From assembly GCA_025061245.1 (NCBI GenBank), contig JANZKD010000256.1, forward strand, positions 1 through 5,467: DNA of 5,467 nt, given 5' to 3'. Source of the DNA: Candidatus Culexmicrobium profundum. Its GTDB lineage: Archaea; Thermoproteota; Methanomethylicia; Culexarchaeales; Culexmicrobiaceae. Numbering within the stretch: position 1 is the first letter of the stretch; each line of letters opens with the position of its first letter. A model generated the notes under the pieces. That model saw only the letters and a list, made by a program, of their open reading frames with translations. It ran no database searches and had not been told where the DNA came from. Positions 1 to 5,467 of the stretch are shown in pieces. A program made the position numbers and the translations under genes.

Positions 1-110
1 GGCATCTTTTCACCAGTATTTATGTATATTTCTAATAATTATTGAATTATTTGATTTTAATAGTATAGTTCAGATGATTAATGATATTTTCCATTTTATT
101 AATAATAAAT

Positions 111-118
111 TTAATATA
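111..118 (+). promoter_or_regulatory. Candidate TATA box for the copper ATPase gene
   Basis: TTAATATA matches the archaeal box consensus TTTAWATA at seven of eight positions and is preceded by an A-rich stretch that could serve as a BRE. A start of transcription about 25 bases downstream would fall near 140 and give a leader of roughly 45 bases containing the ribosome site. The surroundings are so AT-rich that chance matches are common. A second candidate, TATTTTAAA at 142-150, would give a shorter leader. Confidence 0.3.
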
Positions 119-174
119 TTTTCTCAGCTTTATTCTCATGGTATTTTAAACTTGATTTTCGTCTAGGAGTAATT

Positions 175-182
175 GAAGTGAT
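175..182 (+). promoter_or_regulatory. Ribosome binding site of the copper ATPase gene
   Basis: GAAGTGAT differs by one base from GAGGTGAT, the sequence complementary to the 3' end of archaeal 16S rRNA, and sits three bases before the ATG at 186. A second purine block, AGGAG at 165-169, lies 16 bases upstream, further than usual. An in-frame TGA at 174-176 rules out any longer N-terminus. Confidence 0.5.
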
Positions 183-185
183 ATT

Positions 186-2171
186 ATGAGTATGAAGACT
201 GAGTTTTCACATAAAGGACATAGTCGTCATATGAAGATGATTAAGGATTTTAAGCGTAGATTTATTGTTTCAACATTTTTTACGATTCCCGTCTTACTGT
301 TATCTCCTCTTATTAGAAGTGTTCTTAACCTTGAAGCTTTAAGTTTTTATGGTGATGTTTACGTCTTATTTGTTGTTTCAAGTTTTATTTTCTTTTATGG
401 CGGCTGGCCTTTTCTTAAGGGATTAGTTGATGAGGTGAGAAGGAAGCAGCTTGGAATGATGACTTTGATTGGTACTGCCATAATAATTTCATATGTTTAT
501 AGTAGCTTAGTTGTTTTTGGTGTTAAGGGTAGTGTATTCTTCTGGGAGTTGGCTACGCTTATAGATGTCATGCTGCTGGGTCATTGGATTGAAATGAGGT
601 CGGTGATGGGTGCTTCTAAAGCTCTTGAAGAGCTGGTTAAATTGATGCCTACTGAGGCACATTTAATTTTAGATGATGATTCCATTAAGGATGTTCCATT
701 AAGTGAGTTGAAGCGTGGGGATCGAGTTTTAGTTAAGCCGGGTGAGAAGATTCCTGCTGATGGAGTTGTTGTTAGTGGTCGTAGTAGTGTTAATGAGGCT
801 ATGTTAACTGGGGAGTCGAAGCCTGTTGAGAAGGATGTGGGTGGCATTGTTATAGGTGGTTCCATAAATGGTGAAGGTTCACTTGTTGTTGAGATTAAAA
901 AGACAGGTAAGGAAACCTATCTATCACAGATAATTGAGCTTGTAAGGCAAGTTCAGGAGAGTAGATCTAAGACTCAAGATTTAGCTAATAAATTTGCATT
1001 TTACTTAACGATTATTGCTTTATTAGCCGGTTCATTAACCTTGATTTCTTGGTATGTTTTGGGCGAATCTTTCGACTTTGCATTGGAGAGGGCAGTTACA
1101 GTTATGGTTATTACTTGTCCTCATGCTCTTGGTTTAGCAATTCCCCTTGTAGTTGCAATTTCAACTTCGATTTCAGCTAAGAATGGATTGTTAATTCGAA
1201 GTAGAATGGCCTTTGAGAATGCAAGGAACATTCAAGCAGTAGTTTTTGATAAGACTGGTACACTTACTGAAGGTAGATTTGGTGTAACAGACATTGTTAA
1301 GATTAGTAGTCTAAGTGAAATGGAGATATTACAATATGCTGCGTCACTGGAAAAATATTCTGAACATCCAATTGCAGAGGGCATTGTTAAAAGTGTTCAA
1401 GAAAAATCTATTGATTTGCTTGACGTAGAGAATTTTAAGGCTCTTCCTGGGAGGGGTGTTGAGGGAGTTATTGATGGTAAAGATGTAAAAGTTATGGGGC
1501 CTGGATACTTAAGGGAGCATGACATTAAAGTTGAATTGGAAGAGATAAGTAAGCTTTCTAGGCAAGGTAAAACCATTGTTTTTCTCCTTATAGGTGATGA
1601 ATTAGTTGGTGCTATAGCTTTAGCAGATATTGTTAGAAATGAATCTAGTGAAGCTATCCAAGAGTTGAAGAGGATGAATATTAAGTGTATGATGCTTACT
1701 GGAGATAATAAGCAGGTGGCCAAATGGGTTGCAGAGGAACTTGGTCTTAATGATTATTTTGCTGAGGTTCTACCTCATGAAAAAGCAAAGGTTATTGAGA
1801 GCTTGCAGAAGAAGGGATTGATTGTCGCCATGGTTGGAGATGGCGTTAATGATGCTCCTGCTCTAGCACAGGCTGATGTTGGAATTGCCATTGGTGCTGG
1901 GACGGATGTTGCCATTGAAGCTGCTGACATTGTTCTAGTTAGAAATGATCCAAGAGATGTTGCCAGGATTATTCGGTTGGCGAAGATAACTTATAGGAAA
2001 ATGTTTCAAAACTTATTGTGGGCCACTGGATATAATATTTTCGCAATACCTCTTGCAGCTGGTATACTCTATAATTTAGGTGTATTGTTGAGTCCTGCTA
2101 TTGGGGCAATGTTAATGTCGCTGAGCACAGTAATTGTAGCAATTAATGCTCAATTATTATCCCTTAGATGA
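186..2171 (+). CDS. copB: CopB-type P1B heavy-metal (copper) translocating ATPase
   Basis: This 661-residue membrane pump uses ATP to move a heavy-metal ion, most likely copper or silver, out of the cytoplasm. All P-type ATPase landmarks are present in order: TGES actuator loop (208-211), CPH metal-site motif in the sixth membrane helix (311-313), phosphorylated Asp355 in DKTGTLT, the P1B-specific HP pair (394-395), TGD (505-507) and GDGVND (551-556). Eight membrane segments are seen at about 27-47, 54-76, 90-111, 117-135, 268-292, 301-326, 606-628 and 633-658. Helix 7 has Tyr616-Asn617, and helix 8 has the MSxST pattern (644-648) with Asn654. CPH with MSxST is the CopB subgroup signature, as opposed to CPC in CopA. 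The N-terminus lacks a heavy-metal-associated domain and has only a short His/Met-rich tail (His9, His12, His15, Met16), which is usual for CopB. The family gives copper; the exact ion and valence are inferred. The ATG is the first possible start after an in-frame stop. No regulator is visible in the window. Confidence 0.95.
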   Translation: MSMKTEFSHKGHSRHMKMIKDFKRRFIVSTFFTIPVLLLSPLIRSVLNLEALSFYGDVYVLFVVSSFIFFYGGWPFLKGLVDEVRRKQLGMMTLIGTAIIISYVYSSLVVFGVKGSVFFWELATLIDVMLLGHWIEMRSVMGASKALEELVKLMPTEAHLILDDDSIKDVPLSELKRGDRVLVKPGEKIPADGVVVSGRSSVNEAMLTGESKPVEKDVGGIVIGGSINGEGSLVVEIKKTGKETYLSQIIELVRQVQESRSKTQDLANKFAFYLTIIALLAGSLTLISWYVLGESFDFALERAVTVMVITCPHALGLAIPLVVAISTSISAKNGLLIRSRMAFENARNIQAVVFDKTGTLTEGRFGVTDIVKISSLSEMEILQYAASLEKYSEHPIAEGIVKSVQEKSIDLLDVENFKALPGRGVEGVIDGKDVKVMGPGYLREHDIKVELEEISKLSRQGKTIVFLLIGDELVGAIALADIVRNESSEAIQELKRMNIKCMMLTGDNKQVAKWVAEELGLNDYFAEVLPHEKAKVIESLQKKGLIVAMVGDGVNDAPALAQADVGIAIGAGTDVAIEAADIVLVRNDPRDVARIIRLAKITYRKMFQNLLWATGYNIFAIPLAAGILYNLGVLLSPAIGAMLMSLSTVIVAINAQLLSLR

Positions 2172-2197
2172 TGACCCGATAATTCCATGGAGGTCAT
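2171..2197 (+). repeat. Short inverted repeat upstream of the anion transporter promoter
   Basis: ATGACC (2171-2176) and GGTCAT (2192-2197) form a six-base inverted repeat with a 15-base spacer that contains the perfect palindrome TCCATGGA (2184-2191). It starts on the last base of the ATPase stop codon and ends two bases before the TATA box. It could be an operator or a weak RNA hairpin after the ATPase gene. Arms this short are expected by chance, so this is only a candidate. Confidence 0.2.
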
Positions 2198-2198
2198 A

Positions 2199-2206
2199 TT
2201 TATATA
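2199..2206 (+). promoter_or_regulatory. TATA box for the anion transporter gene
   Basis: TTTATATA matches the archaeal TATA consensus TTTAWATA at all eight positions and lies in the 67-base gap after the ATPase stop. Usual spacing puts the transcript start near 2225-2230, only some 10-14 bases before the GTG start. This suggests the transporter can be expressed independently of the ATPase, though read-through is not excluded. The BRE position (GGTCATA) is not a typical A-rich element. Confidence 0.45.
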
Positions 2207-2224
2207 TTCCTTTTACATTTGTAA

Positions 2225-2230
2225 AGGAGG
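2225..2230 (+). promoter_or_regulatory. Shine-Dalgarno that fixes the GTG start of the anion transporter
   Basis: AGGAGG, the strongest ribosome-site match in the window, ends eight bases before the in-frame GTG at 2239. An ATG at 2235 is also close but lies in another frame and reaches a stop after five codons (2235-2252). The site therefore supports GTG 2239 over the ATG at 2146, which has no such signal. Confidence 0.65.
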
Positions 2231-2238
2231 GTTTATGG

Positions 2239-3762
2239 GTGAGCAGGCTTAGGGACCTATCAAAATTCATGGTGGGTCCCTTAATATTCATATTTCTCTC
2301 CATACTTCCTCCTCTTCCTTGGGTTGGTGAAGCCGCAGCTACTGTTAATGCTCCCTTTATAACTGCTCCTCAAATTTCACTTGGAATATTGTTATGGATT
2401 GCTTCTTGGTGGATAACTGAGTATATTCCACTAGGATTAACTGCACTTCTAGCTCCGTTACTTTTTGCTTCATTGGATTTAATAAAGTGGAGTGATGCTC
2501 TGAGATCTTTTATGGATCCAATAATATGGATTTTCATGGGAGGCTTCGTATTAGCCAAGGCTTTTCAAGTCTGGAATTTGGATAAGAGAATAGCATTTTA
2601 CTTTTCAACTATTTATAAGGGTAAAAGTCCAATGTTAAAGGCATTTTCAATAGCCTGCATACCGACATTCATGTTGACGATTACTGGTTCAATTACTGCT
2701 TCAACATCTTTGATGTATCCTATTGTCTTAGCCTATTTAGTTTCAACCGGTTTTACTCGGGGTAGTAAATTTGCAGAAGCCACTATGCTTGCATTGGGTC
2801 AAGCTGCAACTGCTGGAGCAATGTTCCTATTAATAAGTACTCCTCCAAATTTGGTGGCTAAGAAGATTATAGAAGAGTATTTCCCTAATATTACTCTGAC
2901 ATTTTTCGACTGGTTTATAGTAGGTAGTTTACATGCTTTCTTAGGGCTAATTATATCCTGGTTGGTTGTATTTAAGGTTATTAAAGTTGAAGTTAAGGAG
3001 ATAGCTTTAGACATTCAATTGTTAAGTGAGAAGAGAAAATCTTTAGGGCCTATGGGGAAGGGTGAAAAACTTGTCTTCTCAATTTTCCTTTTGACTTTAA
3101 CTTTATGGCTTCTTCCAGGAATATTGTCTATAATTTCTAATGTTAATCCCCAACTTGAACCTATTAGTACTGCAGTTAGGAGTGCACTGCCTGAAGTGTT
3201 ACCTGCAGTTTTAGCATTATTCCTACTGGGATTATTGAAGGCTGATGGTAGACGGTTATTGACATGGGAGGATATTGAAACTGGGATTGACTGGAATGTA
3301 ATATTCCTTTTTGGTGGAGGCATTGCTATGGGTAGAGCCTTGGAACAGAGTGGCTTCTCAGAATGGCTTATACTAATGATAACCCGTTTAGGAGGTGAAT
3401 GGATTAAAAATCCCTGGTTAATATCGGCTTTAAGTGCTTTCTTAGGCTTCATAATAACTTATCCAGCCTCGAACACTGTTTCTTCACTGATAGTGTGTCC
3501 TTTAGCAGCTGCTCTGGCTAGAGGTGCAGGAATAAATCCGATACCAGCAGTAATCTCAGCTGCACTTGCATCATCTATTTCAAGTGCACTTCCTAGTACA
3601 ACTCCGCCGATGGCCATAGTTTATGCTTCAAGATATGTTAAGTCTTGGAATATGTTTAAAGTTGGAATGATATCTGACTTGATAAGATTGGTATTGCTAA
3701 TAATTCTTGAACCTTATCTTGCAGATATTCTTTTAATGACTAAAGGGCTTAAAATAATATAA
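2239..3762 (+). CDS. SLC13/DASS family anion transporter (substrate unknown)
   Basis: A 507-residue inner-membrane protein, almost wholly hydrophobic, with the two-fold repeated architecture of the divalent anion:Na+ symporter family (CitT, VcINDY, sulfate/dicarboxylate carriers). In numbering from the GTG start, the first half has a helix ending in SIT (151-153) followed by STPPN (200-204). The second half has the GGG loop (359-361), SNT (411-413) and TTPP (454-457), followed by AIVYAS. In characterised members the paired SNT and TPP loops bind substrate and sodium. Here the first SNT has Ile152 in place of Asn, and the second TPPN ends in Met458, so coupling and substrate are uncertain; dicarboxylate, sulfate or another oxyanion are all possible. 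Length is normal for the family and both halves are complete. The start is GTG with AGGAGG eight bases upstream. An ATG at 2146 would add 31 residues and overlap the ATPase gene by 26 bases, with no ribosome site; ATG 2269 is a weaker alternative just before the first membrane helix. It follows the copper ATPase gene by 67 bases; a functional link is unproven. Confidence 0.85.
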   Translation: MSRLRDLSKFMVGPLIFIFLSILPPLPWVGEAAATVNAPFITAPQISLGILLWIASWWITEYIPLGLTALLAPLLFASLDLIKWSDALRSFMDPIIWIFMGGFVLAKAFQVWNLDKRIAFYFSTIYKGKSPMLKAFSIACIPTFMLTITGSITASTSLMYPIVLAYLVSTGFTRGSKFAEATMLALGQAATAGAMFLLISTPPNLVAKKIIEEYFPNITLTFFDWFIVGSLHAFLGLIISWLVVFKVIKVEVKEIALDIQLLSEKRKSLGPMGKGEKLVFSIFLLTLTLWLLPGILSIISNVNPQLEPISTAVRSALPEVLPAVLALFLLGLLKADGRRLLTWEDIETGIDWNVIFLFGGGIAMGRALEQSGFSEWLILMITRLGGEWIKNPWLISALSAFLGFIITYPASNTVSSLIVCPLAAALARGAGINPIPAVISAALASSISSALPSTTPPMAIVYASRYVKSWNMFKVGMISDLIRLVLLIILEPYLADILLMTKGLKII

Positions 3763-3786
3763 TATCTAACGTTAATCATAATTGTC

Positions 3787-3801
3787 CAAAAGCTTTAACA
3801 T
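3787..3801 (+). promoter_or_regulatory. BRE/TATA candidate for the methyltransferase gene
   Basis: The sequence CAAAAGCTTTAACAT contains an A-rich BRE-like part followed by TTTAACAT, a partial match to TTTAWATA. The usual 25-27 base spacing places the transcript start around 3822-3825, just before the ATG at 3828, which would make the mRNA nearly leaderless. That fits the lack of a good Shine-Dalgarno before this gene. The perfect palindrome TAACGTTA lies at 3767-3774, upstream of the box, and may be chance. Confidence 0.4.
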
Positions 3802-3827
3802 CTTGAGATTTAAGGATTATAAGTGAA

Positions 3828-4613
3828 ATGTCCAGTATTTACACTAAATATGGAGAATATTATGATCTAGTGTATTATAGGAAAAATTATGAGCAGGAAT
3901 GTAAAGACATTGTAGAGTATTTCGATAAATTTCTAAAATTTAAGCCAATAAGAATACTTGATGTGGGCTGTGGAACTGGAGGGCACTCATTAATCTTAGC
4001 TAAGATGGGTTATGAAGTAACTGGGATAGACTTATCTAAAGTTATGATTTCTCAAGCTATAAGGAAGGCTGAAGAGTTTAATTTAAATGTCAATTTTCAT
4101 GTTCAGGATATGAGGAATATACAGCTGGATGGAAAATTTGATGTAGCTATCTGTCTTTTCGGCACCTTTGATTATCTAATTACTGATGAAGACATATCTA
4201 GAGCTCTAAGCAGTATTAGAAGGCATTTGGTTAAGAATGGCATCTTTATATTTGATTTCTGGCCTTCATATTATTATGCTCAAAGGCCAAGATGGCATAC
4301 TACTAGAAAGTGTACTCCTAGGGAAAACATTATAATTTTAAGAGTAATAAATGGTCGATTTAATGTGGTTAACAGTATTATTACCCTAGATTTAGAGTGC
4401 TATGTCATTGAAAATAATGAGCTTAAAGATCATTTTCACGAGTATCATGTACTTAGAGCATTTACTATTAATGAGCTAAAGCATTTTCTAATTGAAAATA
4501 ACTTTACACCTAAAGCCTTCTATAAGCTATCTTGGACTTCAGATAAAATTTATGGTTCTAAGGAAGTTGATGCGCAGACAAGTAATGCAGTATGCATAGC
4601 AATGGCCACTTAA
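3828..4613 (+). CDS. Class I SAM-dependent methyltransferase (TylM1/DesVI-like fold)
   Basis: A 261-residue soluble enzyme expected to transfer a methyl group from S-adenosylmethionine to an unknown acceptor. The Rossmann-fold landmarks are clear: motif I LDVGCGTGG (44-52), acidic residue Asp68 at the end of strand 2 in GIDLS (66-70), QDMRN (93-97) for adenine contact, and motif IV FDVAICLFGTFDYL (104-117). The N-terminal YDLVYY segment, the DMR motif and the C-F-x-x-x-x-Y-L pattern resemble the family that includes the amino-sugar N-methyltransferases TylM1/DesVI and related small-molecule methyltransferases. The region from about 150 to 235 carries the acceptor-binding insert and is not diagnostic, so no substrate is assigned. 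The start is secure, because an in-frame TGA at 3804-3806 is followed by no other start codon before this ATG. The gene lies 65 bases after the anion transporter and ends 22 bases from the convergent minus-strand gene. No pathway partner is visible beside it. Confidence 0.85.
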   Translation: MSSIYTKYGEYYDLVYYRKNYEQECKDIVEYFDKFLKFKPIRILDVGCGTGGHSLILAKMGYEVTGIDLSKVMISQAIRKAEEFNLNVNFHVQDMRNIQLDGKFDVAICLFGTFDYLITDEDISRALSSIRRHLVKNGIFIFDFWPSYYYAQRPRWHTTRKCTPRENIIILRVINGRFNVVNSIITLDLECYVIENNELKDHFHEYHVLRAFTINELKHFLIENNFTPKAFYKLSWTSDKIYGSKEVDAQTSNAVCIAMAT

Positions 4614-4630
4614 GATGCATATACATGTTA

Positions 4631-4651
4631 AATTGCTACTTGAAAGCAATT
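4631..4651. terminator. Possible stem-loop at the convergent gene junction
   Basis: AATTGCT (4631-4637) and AGCAATT (4645-4651) make a perfect seven-base-pair stem with a seven-base loop. It lies 18 bases after the plus-strand methyltransferase stop and covers the stop and last few codons of the minus-strand gene, so it could form in either transcript. No T-run follows on either strand, and archaeal terminators rely mainly on T-rich tracts, so a terminator role is doubtful. An mRNA 3'-end protecting hairpin or chance are alternatives. Confidence 0.25.
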
Positions 4652-5467
4652 ATACCTAAGATTGAACGGTTGATTGTTAAGCTAAATCCCGCTTCTCTCA
4701 GCCTTCTTGCTACTCCTTGAATTATACTGAATCCTCTTTTAATTCCAGGTTGACCAGTATAATGGTATAAAATGCCATTTCTCTTTAACACTCGATATAA
4801 TTCTTGATAGAAGTCTCTACTATACAATTCACCTGCTAGTGCAAATCGTGGTGGATCATGAATTATTCTGTCAAAGCTTTCGCTTTCTAATTCGGTGATA
4901 ACGTTTACTGCATCTCCTAATATTATTTCTATTCGTTTATCTTCAAGTTTTCTTGACCATGGATTGTATGAGGCTATTTTTAATACATTTTCATCTTTTT
5001 CTATGGTTAATACGCTCGACGCTCCCTTTTGAATTGATGCTATCGCTGTGTATCCTAGACCTGTGCAGATGTCTAAAACTTTTAATCCTCTTCTAATTCT
5101 TGCAGCCTTAATTTTCATTAATGTATCTTTCCATGGTGTTGTATCTTTGATTCTATGCATATGTATTCCACTAATTTCAAGTGTTGGAGCTGTATTTTCA
5201 GCTACGCATTTTAATTTATAGTATTTTCCATTGCTGTAGAAGGCTATTTTTATAATTTTGCCGCATTCAACAATAAATACTCCATCGTCGTCTAGGATTT
5301 CATTTAAATGGCTCAAGGGTATCCTACACTTTCCAATTAAAACATTTTCATGTGAAATTTTAATTGGCTCTCTAGTTAATCCTAAATCTAAACTAACCTT
5401 AACCTGTTCTTTATTTAATTTAATTGCGTTTAGGATGCTTATGGCTGTGAATTTAGTTATGAGGATT
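4636..5467 (-). CDS. COG2521-type archaeal methyltransferase, 5' end cut by window edge
   Basis: This minus-strand frame is open from the right edge to the TAG at 4638-4636, giving 276 codons with no ATG, GTG or TTG in the first 50, so the true start lies outside the window. The first usable start inside would be a TTG at 5316. However, the 50 codons before it encode a family-like N-terminus (VSLDLGLTREPIKI, about 24-37) and belong to the protein. Numbered from the edge, the landmarks are PTLEISGIHMHR (94-105), motif I LDICTGLGYTA (131-141), Glu156 in TIEKD, NPWSR (168-172), GDA (184-186), DPPRF with AGELYS (204-216) and HYTG (235-238). This combination is characteristic of the archaeal predicted methyltransferase family COG2521. 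It is a class I SAM-binding fold with a DPPR motif IV, which suggests methylation of a nitrogen in a base, nucleic acid or other amine; the substrate is not known to me. The visible length is close to the family's usual size, so little is missing. It is transcribed toward the other methyltransferase gene. Confidence 0.88.
   Translation of the reverse strand, partial: ILITKFTAISILNAIKLNKEQVKVSLDLGLTREPIKISHENVLIGKCRIPLSHLNEILDDDGVFIVECGKIIKIAFYSNGKYYKLKCVAENTAPTLEISGIHMHRIKDTTPWKDTLMKIKAARIRRGLKVLDICTGLGYTAIASIQKGASSVLTIEKDENVLKIASYNPWSRKLEDKRIEIILGDAVNVITELESESFDRIIHDPPRFALAGELYSRDFYQELYRVLKRNGILYHYTGQPGIKRGFSIIQGVARRLREAGFSLTINRSILGIIAFK

Larger units (their letters stand above)
1..185. other. 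AT-rich intergenic region, possible divergent promoter
   Basis: No convincing gene lies here on either strand. The stretch is almost entirely A and T, with short AT palindromes such as TTATTAATAA at 96-105. The right part holds the likely promoter and ribosome site of the copper ATPase gene. On the minus strand the left edge reads GGTGA (14-10), four bases, then ATG (5-3). The copper ATPase gene start has a similar arrangement (GTGA, four bases, ATG), so a divergently transcribed gene may begin here and run off the left edge. Only one codon and one partial codon of it would be visible, so it is not called as a gene. Confidence 0.5.

Noticed and set aside
96..113. AT palindromes TTATTAATAA (96-105) and TAAATTTA (106-113) as copper-regulator operators
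   Set aside because: In sequence this AT-rich, such palindromes are expected by chance, and no second copy near another promoter was found.
581..1723. Minus-strand open frames inside the copper ATPase gene (581-865 and 1397-1723)
   Set aside because: They mirror the conserved ATPase coding sequence, and their products are Ser/Thr/Pro-rich with no family features.
2146..2238. ATG at 2146 as the start of the anion transporter
   Set aside because: It overlaps the ATPase gene by 26 bases, has no ribosome site, and adds a polar 31-residue segment encoded by what looks like a promoter region. GTG 2239 has AGGAGG at ideal distance.
2370..3014. Minus-strand open frames inside the anion transporter gene (2370-2558 and 2799-3014)
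   Set aside because: They lie antisense to conserved transporter sequence and resemble no known family.
3015..3452. Long open frame on the minus strand inside the anion transporter gene (145 codons)
   Set aside because: It lies wholly antisense to a clearly conserved membrane protein gene, its product shows no recognisable domain, and it has no independent support.
3767..3774. Palindrome TAACGTTA as an operator of the methyltransferase gene
   Set aside because: Eight-base palindromes should occur about twenty times in a window this size, so its position alone is weak evidence.
1..5467. RNA genes, CRISPR repeats, insertion sequences or defence genes
   Set aside because: I saw no tRNA-like cloverleaf, regularly spaced direct repeats, transposase motifs or terminal inverted repeats. 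A structural RNA search was not possible here.

Overview
The window is strongly AT-rich and looks archaeal, most probably from a thermophilic lineage of the Thermoproteota/TACK group. Three things point there: TATA-type promoter boxes (TTTATATA, TTTAACAT) in place of bacterial -35/-10 pairs, GGTGAT/GGAGG-like ribosome sites, and a right-hand gene that belongs to a methyltransferase family known essentially only from archaea (COG2521). The exact taxon cannot be read from this sequence.

Layout. Bases 1-185 are an AT-only-looking intergenic stretch that may drive genes in both directions. Bases 186-2171 (+) encode a complete CopB-type heavy-metal P1B-ATPase with a CPH metal-site motif. After a 67-base gap with its own TATA box, bases 2239-3762 (+) encode a complete membrane transporter of the SLC13/DASS divalent-anion family. 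It is best started at a GTG with a strong Shine-Dalgarno rather than at an upstream ATG that overlaps the ATPase gene. After another 65-base gap with a promoter-like sequence, bases 3828-4613 (+) encode a class I SAM-dependent methyltransferase. It meets, tail to tail across 22 bases, a minus-strand gene (4636 to beyond 5467) for the COG2521-type archaeal methyltransferase. That gene has no start codon inside the window, so it is 5'-truncated by the window edge.

How the genes relate. Each plus-strand gene has a promoter-like box just upstream, so they look like separately transcribed neighbours rather than one tight operon, although read-through is possible. The ATPase and the anion transporter are both inner-membrane transport proteins, with metal export likely for the first and an unknown anion for the second. 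The two methyltransferases share a fold but belong to different families and are transcribed convergently. I see no mobile element, RNA gene, CRISPR array or defence cassette. The points most worth a second look are the altered substrate/sodium motifs in the anion transporter, the start-site situations of two genes, and the stem-loop at the convergent junction. I did not find an undescribed multi-gene system here.
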